From Rheinheimera sp. SA_1 (lineage in GTDB: Bacteria; Pseudomonadota; Gammaproteobacteria; Enterobacterales; Alteromonadaceae): a stretch of DNA of 64,000 nt. A program made the position numbers and the translations under genes. Positions 8,943 to 18,171 of this stretch are shown one piece after another. Position 1 is the first letter of the stretch, and every line of letters starts with the position of its first letter. The notes beneath the pieces are model-generated. The model was not told the DNA's origin and ran no database searches. It saw only the letters and a list, made by a program, of their open reading frames with translations. The DNA lies in the NCBI RefSeq assembly GCF_001669775.1, contig NZ_LXWK01000018.1, forward strand, positions 124,001 to 188,000, given 5' to 3'.

Positions 8943-10676
8943 TTAGAAATAATAGTCTATTCCCAGCTGTACGTAGTCATCCCGACGAAACCACCAAATC
9001 GGCTGATCCATACGATGGGTCTGGAAGAACCAGGCATCCAAACGCAACCGGATGTTATTATTAAAGCGGGTTGAGGCTTCTAACATACCACTACGGCTGC
9101 CGCGGTCATCCAGGTCCTGGGCAAAACCAAACAAAAGTTCAGTGCCTGCTTCATCGTTCCACGCCAGTCTTGCGCCTAAAAACAGGTCACGCTGTCCAGG
9201 CCCGGTTGCTGCCATGCCACGGCTGTCATACTGATATTCCATCAGCCAGCCAAGGTCGTAATTGCTGTCCATCACCCCGACCATACTGTATTCAAAACCG
9301 GCAGTGGCAGCATAAAAATGACCAAGTGGGCTTTGGTCATAATCACGATAAATGCTTTCCAGTTTCCAAATCCAGCTATCAACAATCCATTGCCCTTCCA
9401 GCCCGACTTGTTTCATCTGCGGATAATAAGGCGTGTAAAAACCGCTGTTGCCAAGCGGCACTAAGCCGGGTTCACGCGAAGTGCCCTGAAAATACGACCA
9501 GGCCAAATCCAGCTGATCAAGCTGTTTGGCGTAACGCAATGCCCAGTCCAAATGGCGTTGTTCACGGTCTGACTGGTACACAGCTTCATCCGGCAGTAAA
9601 GGCAATGGCAAACGTAACCGGCCATCAGGCCCAGCTAAAGTGCGTTCACGAAAATACGGCAGCACAAATGTCTGCAAGGTGCCCCAGTCGCCGAAAAGAT
9701 TGTATTGCAGCATTGGCTGTCCCAGTTTGGACTCACCATCAATATTGTCGACTAAATCGGTCTGGTTAATCACATCCACCAAATGCTGCGATTCGGTAAC
9801 GCCCCAAAATACCTGATCTACCCCTAGTTTCAGTTCCCAGCCGCTGCCCACCCGCAACCAGAACGCCTGACGTAGATCGATTAAATTACGTTCCGGATCA
9901 CGCTGATCAACCCGGAAATAAGGGCTAAAGGTAAAACTATCGGTTTCATCAACCGACTGCCAATACCATTCTTGCAATAACGAAGCGCTGATACTCGATT
10001 GTGCTTGTTGCTGCAGGCCTTTTTTAGCGTACCAGCGGCTATCCAGCCCAAAAGTGCTGTCGCTTTGCAGGCGATCAGTCCAGTGTTGTGGCGGTTGTTC
10101 GGGAACTTGTTGCACAGGCGCCGCCATCGGCACACGCACCGTCTCTGGCTCTGCTGGAACTGCTGGAACTGCTGGAACTGCTGGAACTGCTGGAACTGCT
10201 GGAACTGCATTTTGTACGGGTGCTGCAGTGGTAGCAACCATGGGTTTACTGACCACGGCCTGTTGAATTAACCGCATCGTCGCTTGCGCTGAATAACCCA
10301 TTTTCGGCATACCGGCAGCTTTACGACCAATACGTTGTTGTTTTTGCAAATCACGCCAGCGCTGCTCGTCAGCTTCGACTTTTTGTCTGGCACTTTCGAC
10401 GTCAATCGCGGCAATTTCATCAGCTGTGGGAATAGTTAACACGGCGCCAGCTTGCACGTGGTGCACGTTGTCGCCAATAAAGGCGCGTGGGTTTTTCTGC
10501 TGCAGCGCAATAATCACCTGGTACATGCTGTAAGGTGCATCACCACGGGCGGCCTTGGCCAGACTCCACAAGGTGTCTTGCTGCGTGACCGGGCCCAACT
10601 CGGCGGCGGCTAACGGCAAGGCTAATGATGCCAACAACATTGCCTGAATTTTATTGAGTTGCGTCTTTTGATACAT
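8943..10676 (-). CDS. LysM-domain outer-membrane beta-barrel protein
   Basis: 577-aa exported protein. After a signal peptide (ending ALPLAAA) comes a FimV-type LysM peptidoglycan-binding segment (residues 28-85, QQDTLWSLAKAARG ... VQAGAVLTIP), a charged helix, a Val-Pro-Ala tandem repeat near 158-177, and a long barrel of alternating strands from about residue 200 to the terminal aromatic YYF. The barrel part resembles the DUF1302-type outer-membrane proteins often found beside MMPL/RND permeases and LolA-like proteins, exactly the genes upstream here. It is the last gene of the TetR-MMPL-LolA-like operon, set off by a hairpin. A role in envelope lipid or hydrophobe export is inferred from context. 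Confidence 0.75.
   Translation of the reverse strand: MYQKTQLNKIQAMLLASLALPLAAAELGPVTQQDTLWSLAKAARGDAPYSMYQVIIALQQKNPRAFIGDNVHHVQAGAVLTIPTADEIAAIDVESARQKVEADEQRWRDLQKQQRIGRKAAGMPKMGYSAQATMRLIQQAVVSKPMVATTAAPVQNAVPAVPAVPAVPAVPAVPAEPETVRVPMAAPVQQVPEQPPQHWTDRLQSDSTFGLDSRWYAKKGLQQQAQSSISASLLQEWYWQSVDETDSFTFSPYFRVDQRDPERNLIDLRQAFWLRVGSGWELKLGVDQVFWGVTESQHLVDVINQTDLVDNIDGESKLGQPMLQYNLFGDWGTLQTFVLPYFRERTLAGPDGRLRLPLPLLPDEAVYQSDREQRHLDWALRYAKQLDQLDLAWSYFQGTSREPGLVPLGNSGFYTPYYPQMKQVGLEGQWIVDSWIWKLESIYRDYDQSPLGHFYAATAGFEYSMVGVMDSNYDLGWLMEYQYDSRGMAATGPGQRDLFLGARLAWNDEAGTELLFGFAQDLDDRGSRSGMLEASTRFNNNIRLRLDAWFFQTHRMDQPIWWFRRDDYVQLGIDYYF
10156..10209. repeat. 9-bp tandem repeat, six copies, inside the LysM/barrel gene
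   Basis: Six head-to-tail copies of GGAACTGCT (last copy GGAACTGCA) encode a Val-Pro-Ala linker on the minus strand. The unit length is a multiple of three, so slippage changes linker length without frameshift. Confidence 0.9.
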
Positions 10677-10729
10677 GCCTGACCTTTATCACTCACTTGC
10701 CGAACCGAACCAACAACTTTTCAATAAGC

Positions 10730-10766
10730 ATGGCTCAAAAATCTGATTGAGCAATTTTTGAGCCAT
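10730..10766. terminator. Hairpin between the LolA-like and LysM/barrel genes
   Basis: Perfect 13-bp arms (ATGGCTCAAAAAT at 10730-10742, complement at 10754-10766) with an 11-nt loop. In the direction of transcription (leftward) no long T-run follows, so it more likely attenuates or processes the transcript between the two genes than ends it fully. Confidence 0.55.
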
Positions 10767-10789
10767 TTCGAATGACCGCCAGATGCCGG

Positions 10790-11584
10790 TTATTTGGCGC
10801 GCATTAATGCATTGGTATCAAAATCTGCTTCGGTACGGCCTTTACCAAACTGGATCTCATGCACCAGTAAATCAGTACTTTTACCGGTTTGATGATTGAC
10901 CATACTCAGCTTCAATGGCCGCCAGAATTTGTTCAGATACAGCTGATAATCCAACATCTGCAGTGTTTTTAACAGCGCATTTTTCTTGTCGTAGTATTCT
11001 ACTTTCAATACCTTATAGTCTTTTTGGTCAATCCAGGCAATGGTTTTGCTGTAGCCGGAAAACTCATCAGTTGGCGTTTGCTCCACCACAAAAGCCGGCA
11101 CATCCTGCAGTGTTTCATCACGCAGATAGGTGAATTTAAACTTATCCAGCTCAAACGAACTCAGGTCTTCATAGGCAAATTCGCTGCCCATAAAAGGTCC
11201 GGATTTGTTGCGCGAGGCGATACGTTTGACTCGTTTGACTGCCGGTAAATACAACCACTGATCATCTGGTTTTCCGACATGCGAATGGTTGAGAAATGCC
11301 GTGCCGCGCACATCTTTGGGTTCATCAAAAATGGTCAGGCCTTTATCGCCTTCGTCTTTGATTTCCAGACTTAAAGTGCGGATTTCTCGTTTACTTTCGG
11401 CGCCTTGCGCGTTGCGTAATACCATGGTGGTTTTACTGTCGCTGTCGGCCCAGCCTTCATCCCGTTGTTTGCGCTCCTGCGCTATGGTCAGGCCTTTGCC
11501 GCCATCGTCAGCCAGTAACGGCAAACTGCCGAAGCCCAGGCTGCAGCATAACAAAGCAGCCCCCATCATCTTGCGGTTAACCAT
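10790..11584 (-). CDS. Outer-membrane lipoprotein-sorting (LolA-like) protein
   Basis: 264-aa periplasmic protein with a signal peptide (GFGSLPLLA). It belongs to the LolA-like group annotated as outer membrane lipoprotein-sorting proteins: motifs GTAFLNHSH, WLYLPAVKRVKRIASRNKSG, FMGSEFAYEDLS and IAWIDQKDYKVLKVEYYD. These proteins form a half-barrel that carries acyl chains and are typically paired with an MMPL/RND permease. The start at 11584 has AGGAGAGAAG upstream and overlaps the end of the permease gene by eight bases, so translation is probably coupled. Confidence 0.85.
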   Translation of the reverse strand: MVNRKMMGAALLCCSLGFGSLPLLADDGGKGLTIAQERKQRDEGWADSDSKTTMVLRNAQGAESKREIRTLSLEIKDEGDKGLTIFDEPKDVRGTAFLNHSHVGKPDDQWLYLPAVKRVKRIASRNKSGPFMGSEFAYEDLSSFELDKFKFTYLRDETLQDVPAFVVEQTPTDEFSGYSKTIAWIDQKDYKVLKVEYYDKKNALLKTLQMLDYQLYLNKFWRPLKLSMVNHQTGKSTDLLVHEIQFGKGRTEADFDTNALMRAK

Positions 11585-13904
11585 GTTGCTTCTCTCCTGT
11601 AGTTGTGGATACGACGGCGGTTTTTTTACTACGATCAAACTGCAGTAAAAATGCCGGTAAAAATAACAAATCAATAATTAGCGCCACCACGATAATCATG
11701 CCGGTTAATAAACCCATGTCGGAGTTCAGCCGGAAATTCGACAACATCAACACGGCGAAACCACACACCAGCACCACAGTGGTGATCATCAGCGCATGGC
11801 CAACACTATGAAATGCATAACGAATGGCTTGTTCAGTGTCCCGCCCTTCATCACGGGCAATTTTATATTTGGCTAAAAAATGCACGGTATCATCGACAAT
11901 AATGCCGAGGCTCATCGACGCCACCACCGACAAACCAAGGTTAATTTCGCCCGACCACAGTTTCCACAAACCAAAACCAATCACCGCCGGAACCAGATTC
12001 GGGATTAAGCTGATTGCCCCCAACCGCCAGGACTTCAGGCTGAGCACCAGTAACGCTGAAATAATAAACATCGCCAGCGGTAAGCTTTGGATCATGCTGG
12101 TCATATTGCGCTCGCCGATATGAGCAAACATCAGCGCGGTACTGGAAGCTTCCATGGTGTATTGCGGATAATGTTCGGTCATCCAGCTGCGGGCTTTTTG
12201 CTCCAACGCCAGCATTTGGGTGCTGCCAAGGTTTTTCAGTGCCACCGCGACTTTGGTCGCCTGTTTATCTAAATCGAGCTGGTTGTTTAAATCCAGACCA
12301 AAGGGCAATGACATTTCAAACATTAACAAATATTGCGCCGCTTCATCTTGCTGCTCCGGCAAGCGATAAAACGCCGGGTCGTCGCCATTCATGTTTTTAT
12401 TCAAACGCTTAAACACATCGCTGATGGTGCTGACATGGGTAACTTCCGGCAAGGTTTGCAAATACAGCGCAAATTCGGCAATCGCTTTTATAAACGCTGG
12501 ATCATTGACGCCGGATGGCTGGCCACTGTCGATAGCAAAATCAATCAGCGACACGCCGCCAAGCTTTTTCTCCAGCACATCCACCGATTGCCGGTATTCA
12601 GTGGCAGGTGCAAAATACTTCACCGCTTCGTCGTTAACTTTGTTCTGCAGCATCAGCCAACCGGTGACCAGCGTAATCAGTGCAGTCAAAGGCAAAATAA
12701 CTTTGTAGTGGCGGATCACCCAGTCGGCCAGCCGATCCATTTGGGTGGCTTTGTCGGTCGGCTCGGCATAACCGTGGCTGATTGGAAACACCATCAATAA
12801 CGCCGGTAACAACAACATGGTGAACATCCACGCCAGCATGACGCCAACGGCAGTCATATTGCCCAGGTCGCGCAGGATCGGCACTTCCGAGAAATTCAGC
12901 GTTAAAAAGCCAACAGCAGTGGTGACACTGGTGATCAACACCGGCATGGTGTTAATCCGTACCGCTTTGCTGATGGCTTCCGATTTGGTTAAACCTTCCC
13001 GTAACAAAAACTGTGTCGAAGCAATCAAATGCACGCTATCCGCCACCGCGAGCGTCATCACAATAGTGGGCACATTCACCGTTGCCGTGCTTAAAAATAG
13101 GCCGGCCCAACCCGCCAGACCTAAAGTGGCGGCAATTGTCAGCACGATAATCACCACCACTGCAGTCGCCGCCAGCACCGATCGCAGCATAAAACCCAGC
13201 ATCAGCACTATAACCACAAACATCAGCGGCACCAGGCTGCTGGCGTCATTTTTGGCTTCGCTGCTAAATGCATTATTCAGCGCGATAACGCCGCCATGAT
13301 AGAATGTCAGATCCGGATGCGCTGCCGCTAGCCGATCGGTGACCGCTCGTACACTGTTGTAGACGTCCGACACTTCCTGATTCTGATCTTTTTCCGGTAG
13401 TTGCACCGTGATATTGATGGCAGTCATGCTGCCATCGTGCGACACCAGCCGCCCGACTAACGCCGGCTCGGCCAGCGCAATCGCTTTGATACTGGCCGCT
13501 TTGGCCGCATCCAGCTGGCTTAGATCCAATAACAAATCTTCCACCTGCAGGTCGTCATCAACGGCCGCGGTATGTTGAAAATTAGTAATGGAATCAACCC
13601 GTAATGAATGTGGGGTTTGCCAGGCTGCGTCAGTAAGTTCCTTCACCACCGCTAACACTTTGGGATCAAACACATCGCCGGAAGCCGGGGTAATGGCCAC
13701 CAGCATATTGTCACTTTTATTAAAGCGCGCCTGCATTTTGTCAAACGCCTGCATTTGTGGGTTTTCCGGCGAGAAGAAAATCCGGAAATCACCGCGGAAA
13801 TACAGATTTTTGGCGCCAAATGCCATCGCAAACGCCAGAGCAAGCACCCAGGCCAAAGTCCAGTACGGATGCCGCAGCGCGCCAGTTAGCCAGAATTGTT
13901 TCAT
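11577..13904 (-). CDS. MMPL/RND superfamily transporter permease
   Basis: 775-aa inner-membrane exporter with the RND layout: one N-terminal helix (residues 12-30), a large periplasmic loop, a helix cluster (about 225-385), a second loop and a second cluster (about 620-755). The sterol-sensing-like segments contain the proton-relay motifs TLAVADSVH and GIIVDDTVHF. The closing motif is DLLFLPAFLL. AAGGAGATGGG precedes the start. The neighbouring TetR, LolA-like and LysM/barrel genes make a full inner membrane-periplasm-outer membrane set, suggesting export of a lipid or other hydrophobic compound; the substrate is inference. Confidence 0.87.
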   Translation of the reverse strand: MKQFWLTGALRHPYWTLAWVLALAFAMAFGAKNLYFRGDFRIFFSPENPQMQAFDKMQARFNKSDNMLVAITPASGDVFDPKVLAVVKELTDAAWQTPHSLRVDSITNFQHTAAVDDDLQVEDLLLDLSQLDAAKAASIKAIALAEPALVGRLVSHDGSMTAINITVQLPEKDQNQEVSDVYNSVRAVTDRLAAAHPDLTFYHGGVIALNNAFSSEAKNDASSLVPLMFVVIVLMLGFMLRSVLAATAVVVIIVLTIAATLGLAGWAGLFLSTATVNVPTIVMTLAVADSVHLIASTQFLLREGLTKSEAISKAVRINTMPVLITSVTTAVGFLTLNFSEVPILRDLGNMTAVGVMLAWMFTMLLLPALLMVFPISHGYAEPTDKATQMDRLADWVIRHYKVILPLTALITLVTGWLMLQNKVNDEAVKYFAPATEYRQSVDVLEKKLGGVSLIDFAIDSGQPSGVNDPAFIKAIAEFALYLQTLPEVTHVSTISDVFKRLNKNMNGDDPAFYRLPEQQDEAAQYLLMFEMSLPFGLDLNNQLDLDKQATKVAVALKNLGSTQMLALEQKARSWMTEHYPQYTMEASSTALMFAHIGERNMTSMIQSLPLAMFIISALLVLSLKSWRLGAISLIPNLVPAVIGFGLWKLWSGEINLGLSVVASMSLGIIVDDTVHFLAKYKIARDEGRDTEQAIRYAFHSVGHALMITTVVLVCGFAVLMLSNFRLNSDMGLLTGMIIVVALIIDLLFLPAFLLQFDRSKKTAVVSTTTGEKQHG

Positions 13905-13926
13905 CCCATCTCCTTGTTATATTCCA

Positions 13927-14679
13927 TCAATTTGTTTGACCGTCAGCTAACAGCGGCTCAGACGCCAGCGCGGTCATCATCCGCTGCCAGCTCGCGTGAT
14001 AGTCCCATTCTTTGGAAAGTGGTTTCCAGTTTAGACCATCCAACAACAGGTTGATGCCAAGCAGCATCGTGCTCTGTGGTTCCAACTGGCCGAACAAACC
14101 CAGCTGCTGGGTTGGTTTAAATAACGCATTACTACCAAAGGCTTGCGCCCATTGCACAAATGCCAGCGCATCAAGGCTCTGCTTGGCCGGCAGTTGTAAT
14201 GAACCTTCGGCTATCGCCTGTGCAATGAGTTGCTGGCAGATAGTCACCAGTTGCATCTCCAATTGTTGGCGTAGTGCCAGTCGCGACGGTGAACTTTTTT
14301 CAATTACGCCCGGCGTATTGGCGGTTAGCAAACACAAAAATAACGTCGGTTCGGTCATGGAAAACTGATGGTAAGCCAAATGCAGCGCCAGCACCTGCTC
14401 GCGACTGTGACCCGGGATCTGCAGCGCCCGTGCAAACAGCTGTAGCTGTCGCTGCAAGCTGTCGACGCTGAGCGCAGTAAATAAATCTTCTTTGCTACAA
14501 AAGTGGTTATAAATGGTGCCTTTGGAGACTGACGACAAGGCAGTTAATCGGTCCATGGTCAAACCGGCAAATCCGTCCTGTTGCAAAATGTGCTGCGCCA
14601 GGGTCAATAATTCCTGTTCCCGTAGCTGCTTGGCCAGCAGGCGCTTGGGCGTGGCTTCAGAAGCTGGTTTGGCTGGCAT
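13927..14679 (-). CDS. TetR/AcrR family transcriptional regulator
   Basis: 250-aa regulator. The N-terminal helix-turn-helix (about residues 20-65) shows the family signature AQHILQQDGFAGLTMDRLT followed by SVSKGTIYNHFCSKEDLF; the C-terminal ligand and dimer domain is variable. It heads the operon, 22 bp before the MMPL gene, so it most likely represses its own export operon and is relieved by the exported compound. A palindrome 20 bp upstream of its start is a candidate operator. Confidence 0.88.
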   Translation of the reverse strand: MPAKPASEATPKRLLAKQLREQELLTLAQHILQQDGFAGLTMDRLTALSSVSKGTIYNHFCSKEDLFTALSVDSLQRQLQLFARALQIPGHSREQVLALHLAYHQFSMTEPTLFLCLLTANTPGVIEKSSPSRLALRQQLEMQLVTICQQLIAQAIAEGSLQLPAKQSLDALAFVQWAQAFGSNALFKPTQQLGLFGQLEPQSTMLLGINLLLDGLNWKPLSKEWDYHASWQRMMTALASEPLLADGQTN

Positions 14680-14699
14680 CAGCGCGGCACCAAAATTAT

Positions 14700-14712
14700 T
14701 GACGATTCGTCA
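14700..14712. promoter_or_regulatory. Candidate TetR operator
   Basis: TGACGATTCGTCA has perfect 6-bp arms around one central base, and lies about 20 bp upstream of the TetR gene start. It is placed where an autorepressor would bind. Only one copy is visible. Confidence 0.4.
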
Positions 14713-14785
14713 TTCTAGAACACAAACCGCAGAACTCAAGGTTAATTTTTTAATATGCATGGCAAGTGTCACCGAAATGCAGATA

Positions 14786-14817
14786 GCAAAAAGCCAGTCT
14801 GGTGACTGGCTTTTTGC
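14786..14817 (-). terminator. Intrinsic terminator of the TrkH gene
   Basis: 14-bp perfect stem (GCAAAAAGCCAGTC at 14786-14799, complement 14804-14817) with a 4-nt loop. On the minus strand the stem ends in a T-run, 17 bases after the TrkH stop codon. Confidence 0.85.
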
Positions 14818-14833
14818 ATTTTTTGCGAAGTCT

Positions 14834-16291
14834 CTAGTACCGCCAGTACATCGGCGTGAACAGCAGCAGAATCGTCAGAATCTCCAGCCGTCCCAGCACC
14901 ATGCCAAAGCTAATCAACCACTTGGCGCCATCGGGCAAACTACTGAAATTGCCATCCGGCCCAATCACCGGACCAAGTCCAGGACCGACATTACTGATGG
15001 CGGTGGCGGCGCCGGTGAGCGCAGTCACAAAATCGAGGTCAAACATCGACAACCCCAACGCCAGCGTTGCAATGGAAGCAAAATAGACAAAACAAAATGC
15101 CAACACCGACCCCAGTAGTTGGTCGTTGACCGGTTTGGTGCCATATTTTTGCACCCAGACCGCATTCGGATGCACCAGCAGTTTAAATTGTTTGATTAAT
15201 AACAAACCGGCCAGCTGGGTCCGGAAAATTTTCAATCCACCGGACGTCGAGCCTGAACAAGCTCCGGAAAAGGTGATGTAGAAGAACAAAATCACCGCCA
15301 GCCCACCCCAGGCCGAATAATTCTCTGAGGCAAAACCACAGGTGGTAATCACCGACACCACGTTAAATACGCTGTGGGTCAAGGCATCCAGCCAGGGTCT
15401 GGCATTGTGTTCATGCTGATACCAAGTCAGCAGCAACGCACAAAATACCACTATGGCTAAAAACGCCCTGACTTGCGGATCGCGAAATAAAATCCATTTA
15501 TGTCCGCGCAAAGCACCGACCAGCAACACCAGCGGCAACGCCGATAAAATCATAAACAGGCTGGAAATCCACAACAAATGCGGCTGATCATTAAAATGGC
15601 CAAACGAGGCATCGTAATTGGCAAAACCACCAGTGGCGACTGTGGTCATACCGTGCGTTATGGCATCAAAACCGGTCATGCCGCCGAGGAAATACAACGT
15701 CATGCAACTGATGCTTAAAATCAGGTACACCACGCCGATGTACATCGACAGGCTGGAGCTTCTTGGCAGTATTTTTTCAGAAATATCGGAGTTTTCGGTT
15801 TTGAACAGCTTCATGCCACCGATTTTTAACGCCGGTAAAATCGCTATCGCCATCACGATAATACCAACCCCGCCAATCCACTGCAAAATAGCGCGCCAGA
15901 ACAATAAACCTTTGGGCATGGTATCAAGCCCCGTCAGCACGGTAGCGCCAGTGGTGGTGATGGCAGAAACAGTTTCAAATACTGCGTCAACATAAGCCAA
16001 ATCAGGCAACACCAACACAAAAGGTAAAGTCGAAAACAGACAGATCGCTAACCAGCAAAAGGCGGTCAATAAGAATAAATGGCGTTTAATCAGCGAGAAT
16101 TCGTGACGGCCTTTGTACACCAGAAAATAACCAACACTGACAGTGGTGAAGGCCGAGATCAGGTAACTCCAGAAGCTTTTTTCGTTGTAATACACCGCAA
16201 CGGCGGTAGTGATCAGCATAGCGCCAGATAACATCACCAGCAGATAACCAATCACCCGATAGAATAAAAACCGACTTGTTGCTGAGCGCAC
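14834..16291 (-). CDS. trkH: TrkH family potassium uptake protein
   Basis: 485-aa channel-like subunit of the Trk potassium uptake system. The four pore-loop filter motifs are visible in order: ITTTGATVL, MTTVATGGFAN, VITTCGFASEN and ISNVGPGLGP. Membrane pairs flank each loop in the usual M1-P-M2 pattern. The likely start is a GTG at 16291, with GAGAGAAG upstream. No trkA gene lies nearby; TrkA is normally encoded elsewhere. Family length is normal and all motifs are intact. Confidence 0.93.
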   Translation of the reverse strand: MRSATSRFLFYRVIGYLLVMLSGAMLITTAVAVYYNEKSFWSYLISAFTTVSVGYFLVYKGRHEFSLIKRHLFLLTAFCWLAICLFSTLPFVLVLPDLAYVDAVFETVSAITTTGATVLTGLDTMPKGLLFWRAILQWIGGVGIIVMAIAILPALKIGGMKLFKTENSDISEKILPRSSSLSMYIGVVYLILSISCMTLYFLGGMTGFDAITHGMTTVATGGFANYDASFGHFNDQPHLLWISSLFMILSALPLVLLVGALRGHKWILFRDPQVRAFLAIVVFCALLLTWYQHEHNARPWLDALTHSVFNVVSVITTCGFASENYSAWGGLAVILFFYITFSGACSGSTSGGLKIFRTQLAGLLLIKQFKLLVHPNAVWVQKYGTKPVNDQLLGSVLAFCFVYFASIATLALGLSMFDLDFVTALTGAATAISNVGPGLGPVIGPDGNFSSLPDGAKWLISFGMVLGRLEILTILLLFTPMYWRY

Positions 16292-16525
16292 TGCTTCTCT
16301 CTCAAATCAGCTGCCATTTTGATTACAGGCAGCGTCAGGAATGACGGGTACTATACCCTTCATCTTTGAAAAGGCAGGGTATAAAAACTTTTTTGCAGTG
16401 TAGCGAGTTATCTGCCAATTAGAAAGCTAGCTGCCTACAAGCTGGTCAAAACACTCTTTTAATTTGCATTTAATTTACAACTTGCTACACCTTACAGACG
16501 TAAAGTTCGGATCAAGGATGAATGA

Positions 16526-18034
16526 ATGGCACTCGCCATCGTATATAGCCGTGCCCGACTGGGGCTGGAAGCGCCGCAGGTCACAGTCGAAGTGCATTTA
16601 AGTGCCGGATTACCTGGTTTCCAGCTGGTTGGATTGCCGGAAACCTCGGTGCGCGAATCGAGAGACAGGGTACGCAGCGCCTTGATTAACTGCGGTTTTG
16701 AATTTCCGGACCGCAAAATCACCGTCAATCTGGCCCCGGCCGATTTACCCAAAGAAGGTGGCCGATTTGATTTGCCGATTGCGCTTGGCATTATTGTCGC
16801 CAGCGGCCAACTGCCGCCGACTGCGCTGGTTGGTTATGAATTTTACGGCGAGCTGGCATTATCCGGCGAGATCCGACCGATTGTCGGCGAAATTCCACTG
16901 GCGATGGCTTGTCTGGCGAGTGGTCGACAAGCGGTATTGCCACTGTTAAATGCCAGTCAGGCACAACAGGTACCGGATGCGCAGCTGCATGGCGCCAGCC
17001 ATTTATTGCAAGTGCATAGTTTTTTGCTCGGCCAACAGGCATTACCTGCGATCCCACCACTGCCGCCGTTACCTGCACTGATGTGCGAGACCATCAGCTG
17101 CTTTTCCGATGTCAAAGGCCAGCAACATGCCAAAAGAGCGTTGGAAATTGCGGCCGCTGGTCAACACAACATCCTGATGTTTGGCCCGCCTGGCACCGGT
17201 AAATCAATGCTGGCGCAGCGCTTGCCCGGCTTATTGCCGTTATTGTCACCGGAAGAAGCATTACAAAGTGCTGCGGTGTATTCAATTGCCGCCTTACCAG
17301 CGCAGCGCCATTGGCGGCTGCCACCGTTTCGCCAACCGCACCATACCAGTTCGGCGATTGCATTGGTGGGCGGTGGCTCGGTGCCAAGACCCGGCGAAAT
17401 TTCGCTGGCGCATCAGGGCATTTTATTTTTGGATGAGTTGCCGGAATACGATCGCAAAGTATTGGACGTCCTGCGCGAACCTTTGGAAACCGGTACTGTG
17501 CATATTTCCCGTGCCGGACGTCAGGCACAATTTCCGGCACAGTTTCAGCTGATTGCTGCGCTCAATCCAAGCCCGACCGGTCATCATCAGGATGGCCGCG
17601 CCAGTCGCGAACAGGTTTTGCGTTACTTAAACCGTATTTCCGGGCCATTACTCGATCGGATTGAAATGCAAATTGAAGTGCCATTATTACCCAAGGGCAT
17701 GCTGACGCAGACCCAAACCGATGAAAGCTCGCAGGATATAGCCACCAGAGTGGCCGCCAGCCGTGTTCGTCAGCTGGAACGGCAGGGTAAAGCCAACGCC
17801 AGGCTCCAACCGGCGGAACTCGCCAGCTATTGCGCATTAAGTGAGACCGATAGTGATTTTCTGGAGCAATGCCTGGTGCAGCTCAAACTGTCAGCCCGCA
17901 GTTATCACAAGTTGCTGAAAGTCGCGCGCACCATCGCCGACCTGCAACAACAAGCGGATATTTCGCGCAACCACTTGCTGGAGGCGTTAAGCTACCGCGC
18001 TTTTGACCGGTTATTGCAACATTTGCAGCAATAA
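16526..18034 (+). CDS. comM: YifB/ComM family Mg chelatase-like AAA+ ATPase
   Basis: 502-aa protein with an N-terminal Lon-protease-like ChlI domain (1-170; PGFQLVGLPETSVRESRDRVRSA is family-typical in part), a central AAA+ module with Walker A GPPGTGKS (220-227) and Walker B GILFLDELPE, and a C-terminal magnesium-chelatase-type lid. ComM is a hexameric helicase that drives branch migration during natural transformation. The stretch after NPSPTGH lacks the cysteine cluster seen in many Gram-positive relatives, as usual in gammaproteobacteria. Monocistronic with a 234-bp upstream region. Confidence 0.92.
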   Translation: MALAIVYSRARLGLEAPQVTVEVHLSAGLPGFQLVGLPETSVRESRDRVRSALINCGFEFPDRKITVNLAPADLPKEGGRFDLPIALGIIVASGQLPPTALVGYEFYGELALSGEIRPIVGEIPLAMACLASGRQAVLPLLNASQAQQVPDAQLHGASHLLQVHSFLLGQQALPAIPPLPPLPALMCETISCFSDVKGQQHAKRALEIAAAGQHNILMFGPPGTGKSMLAQRLPGLLPLLSPEEALQSAAVYSIAALPAQRHWRLPPFRQPHHTSSAIALVGGGSVPRPGEISLAHQGILFLDELPEYDRKVLDVLREPLETGTVHISRAGRQAQFPAQFQLIAALNPSPTGHHQDGRASREQVLRYLNRISGPLLDRIEMQIEVPLLPKGMLTQTQTDESSQDIATRVAASRVRQLERQGKANARLQPAELASYCALSETDSDFLEQCLVQLKLSARSYHKLLKVARTIADLQQQADISRNHLLEALSYRAFDRLLQHLQQ

Positions 18035-18171
18035 AGTACAGCCAGACTTGCATACCCGAAATCATTGAAGATAAGGCGCCATCACGGAAATTCATCCGCT
18101 GGTCATGCAAGCTAAGTCGATTTGAAACATAGGCTCTATACTAAAACGGAATTTAAAAAGGTGTTGGTTTA

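Noticed and set aside
9071-9769. 232-codon plus-strand frame
   Set aside because: Lies wholly opposite the LysM/barrel gene, with Cys-, His- and Gln-rich composition typical of an antisense shadow.
12333-12800. 155-codon plus-strand frame
   Set aside because: Opposite the MMPL permease gene, which has clear membrane topology and motifs; no independent signal.
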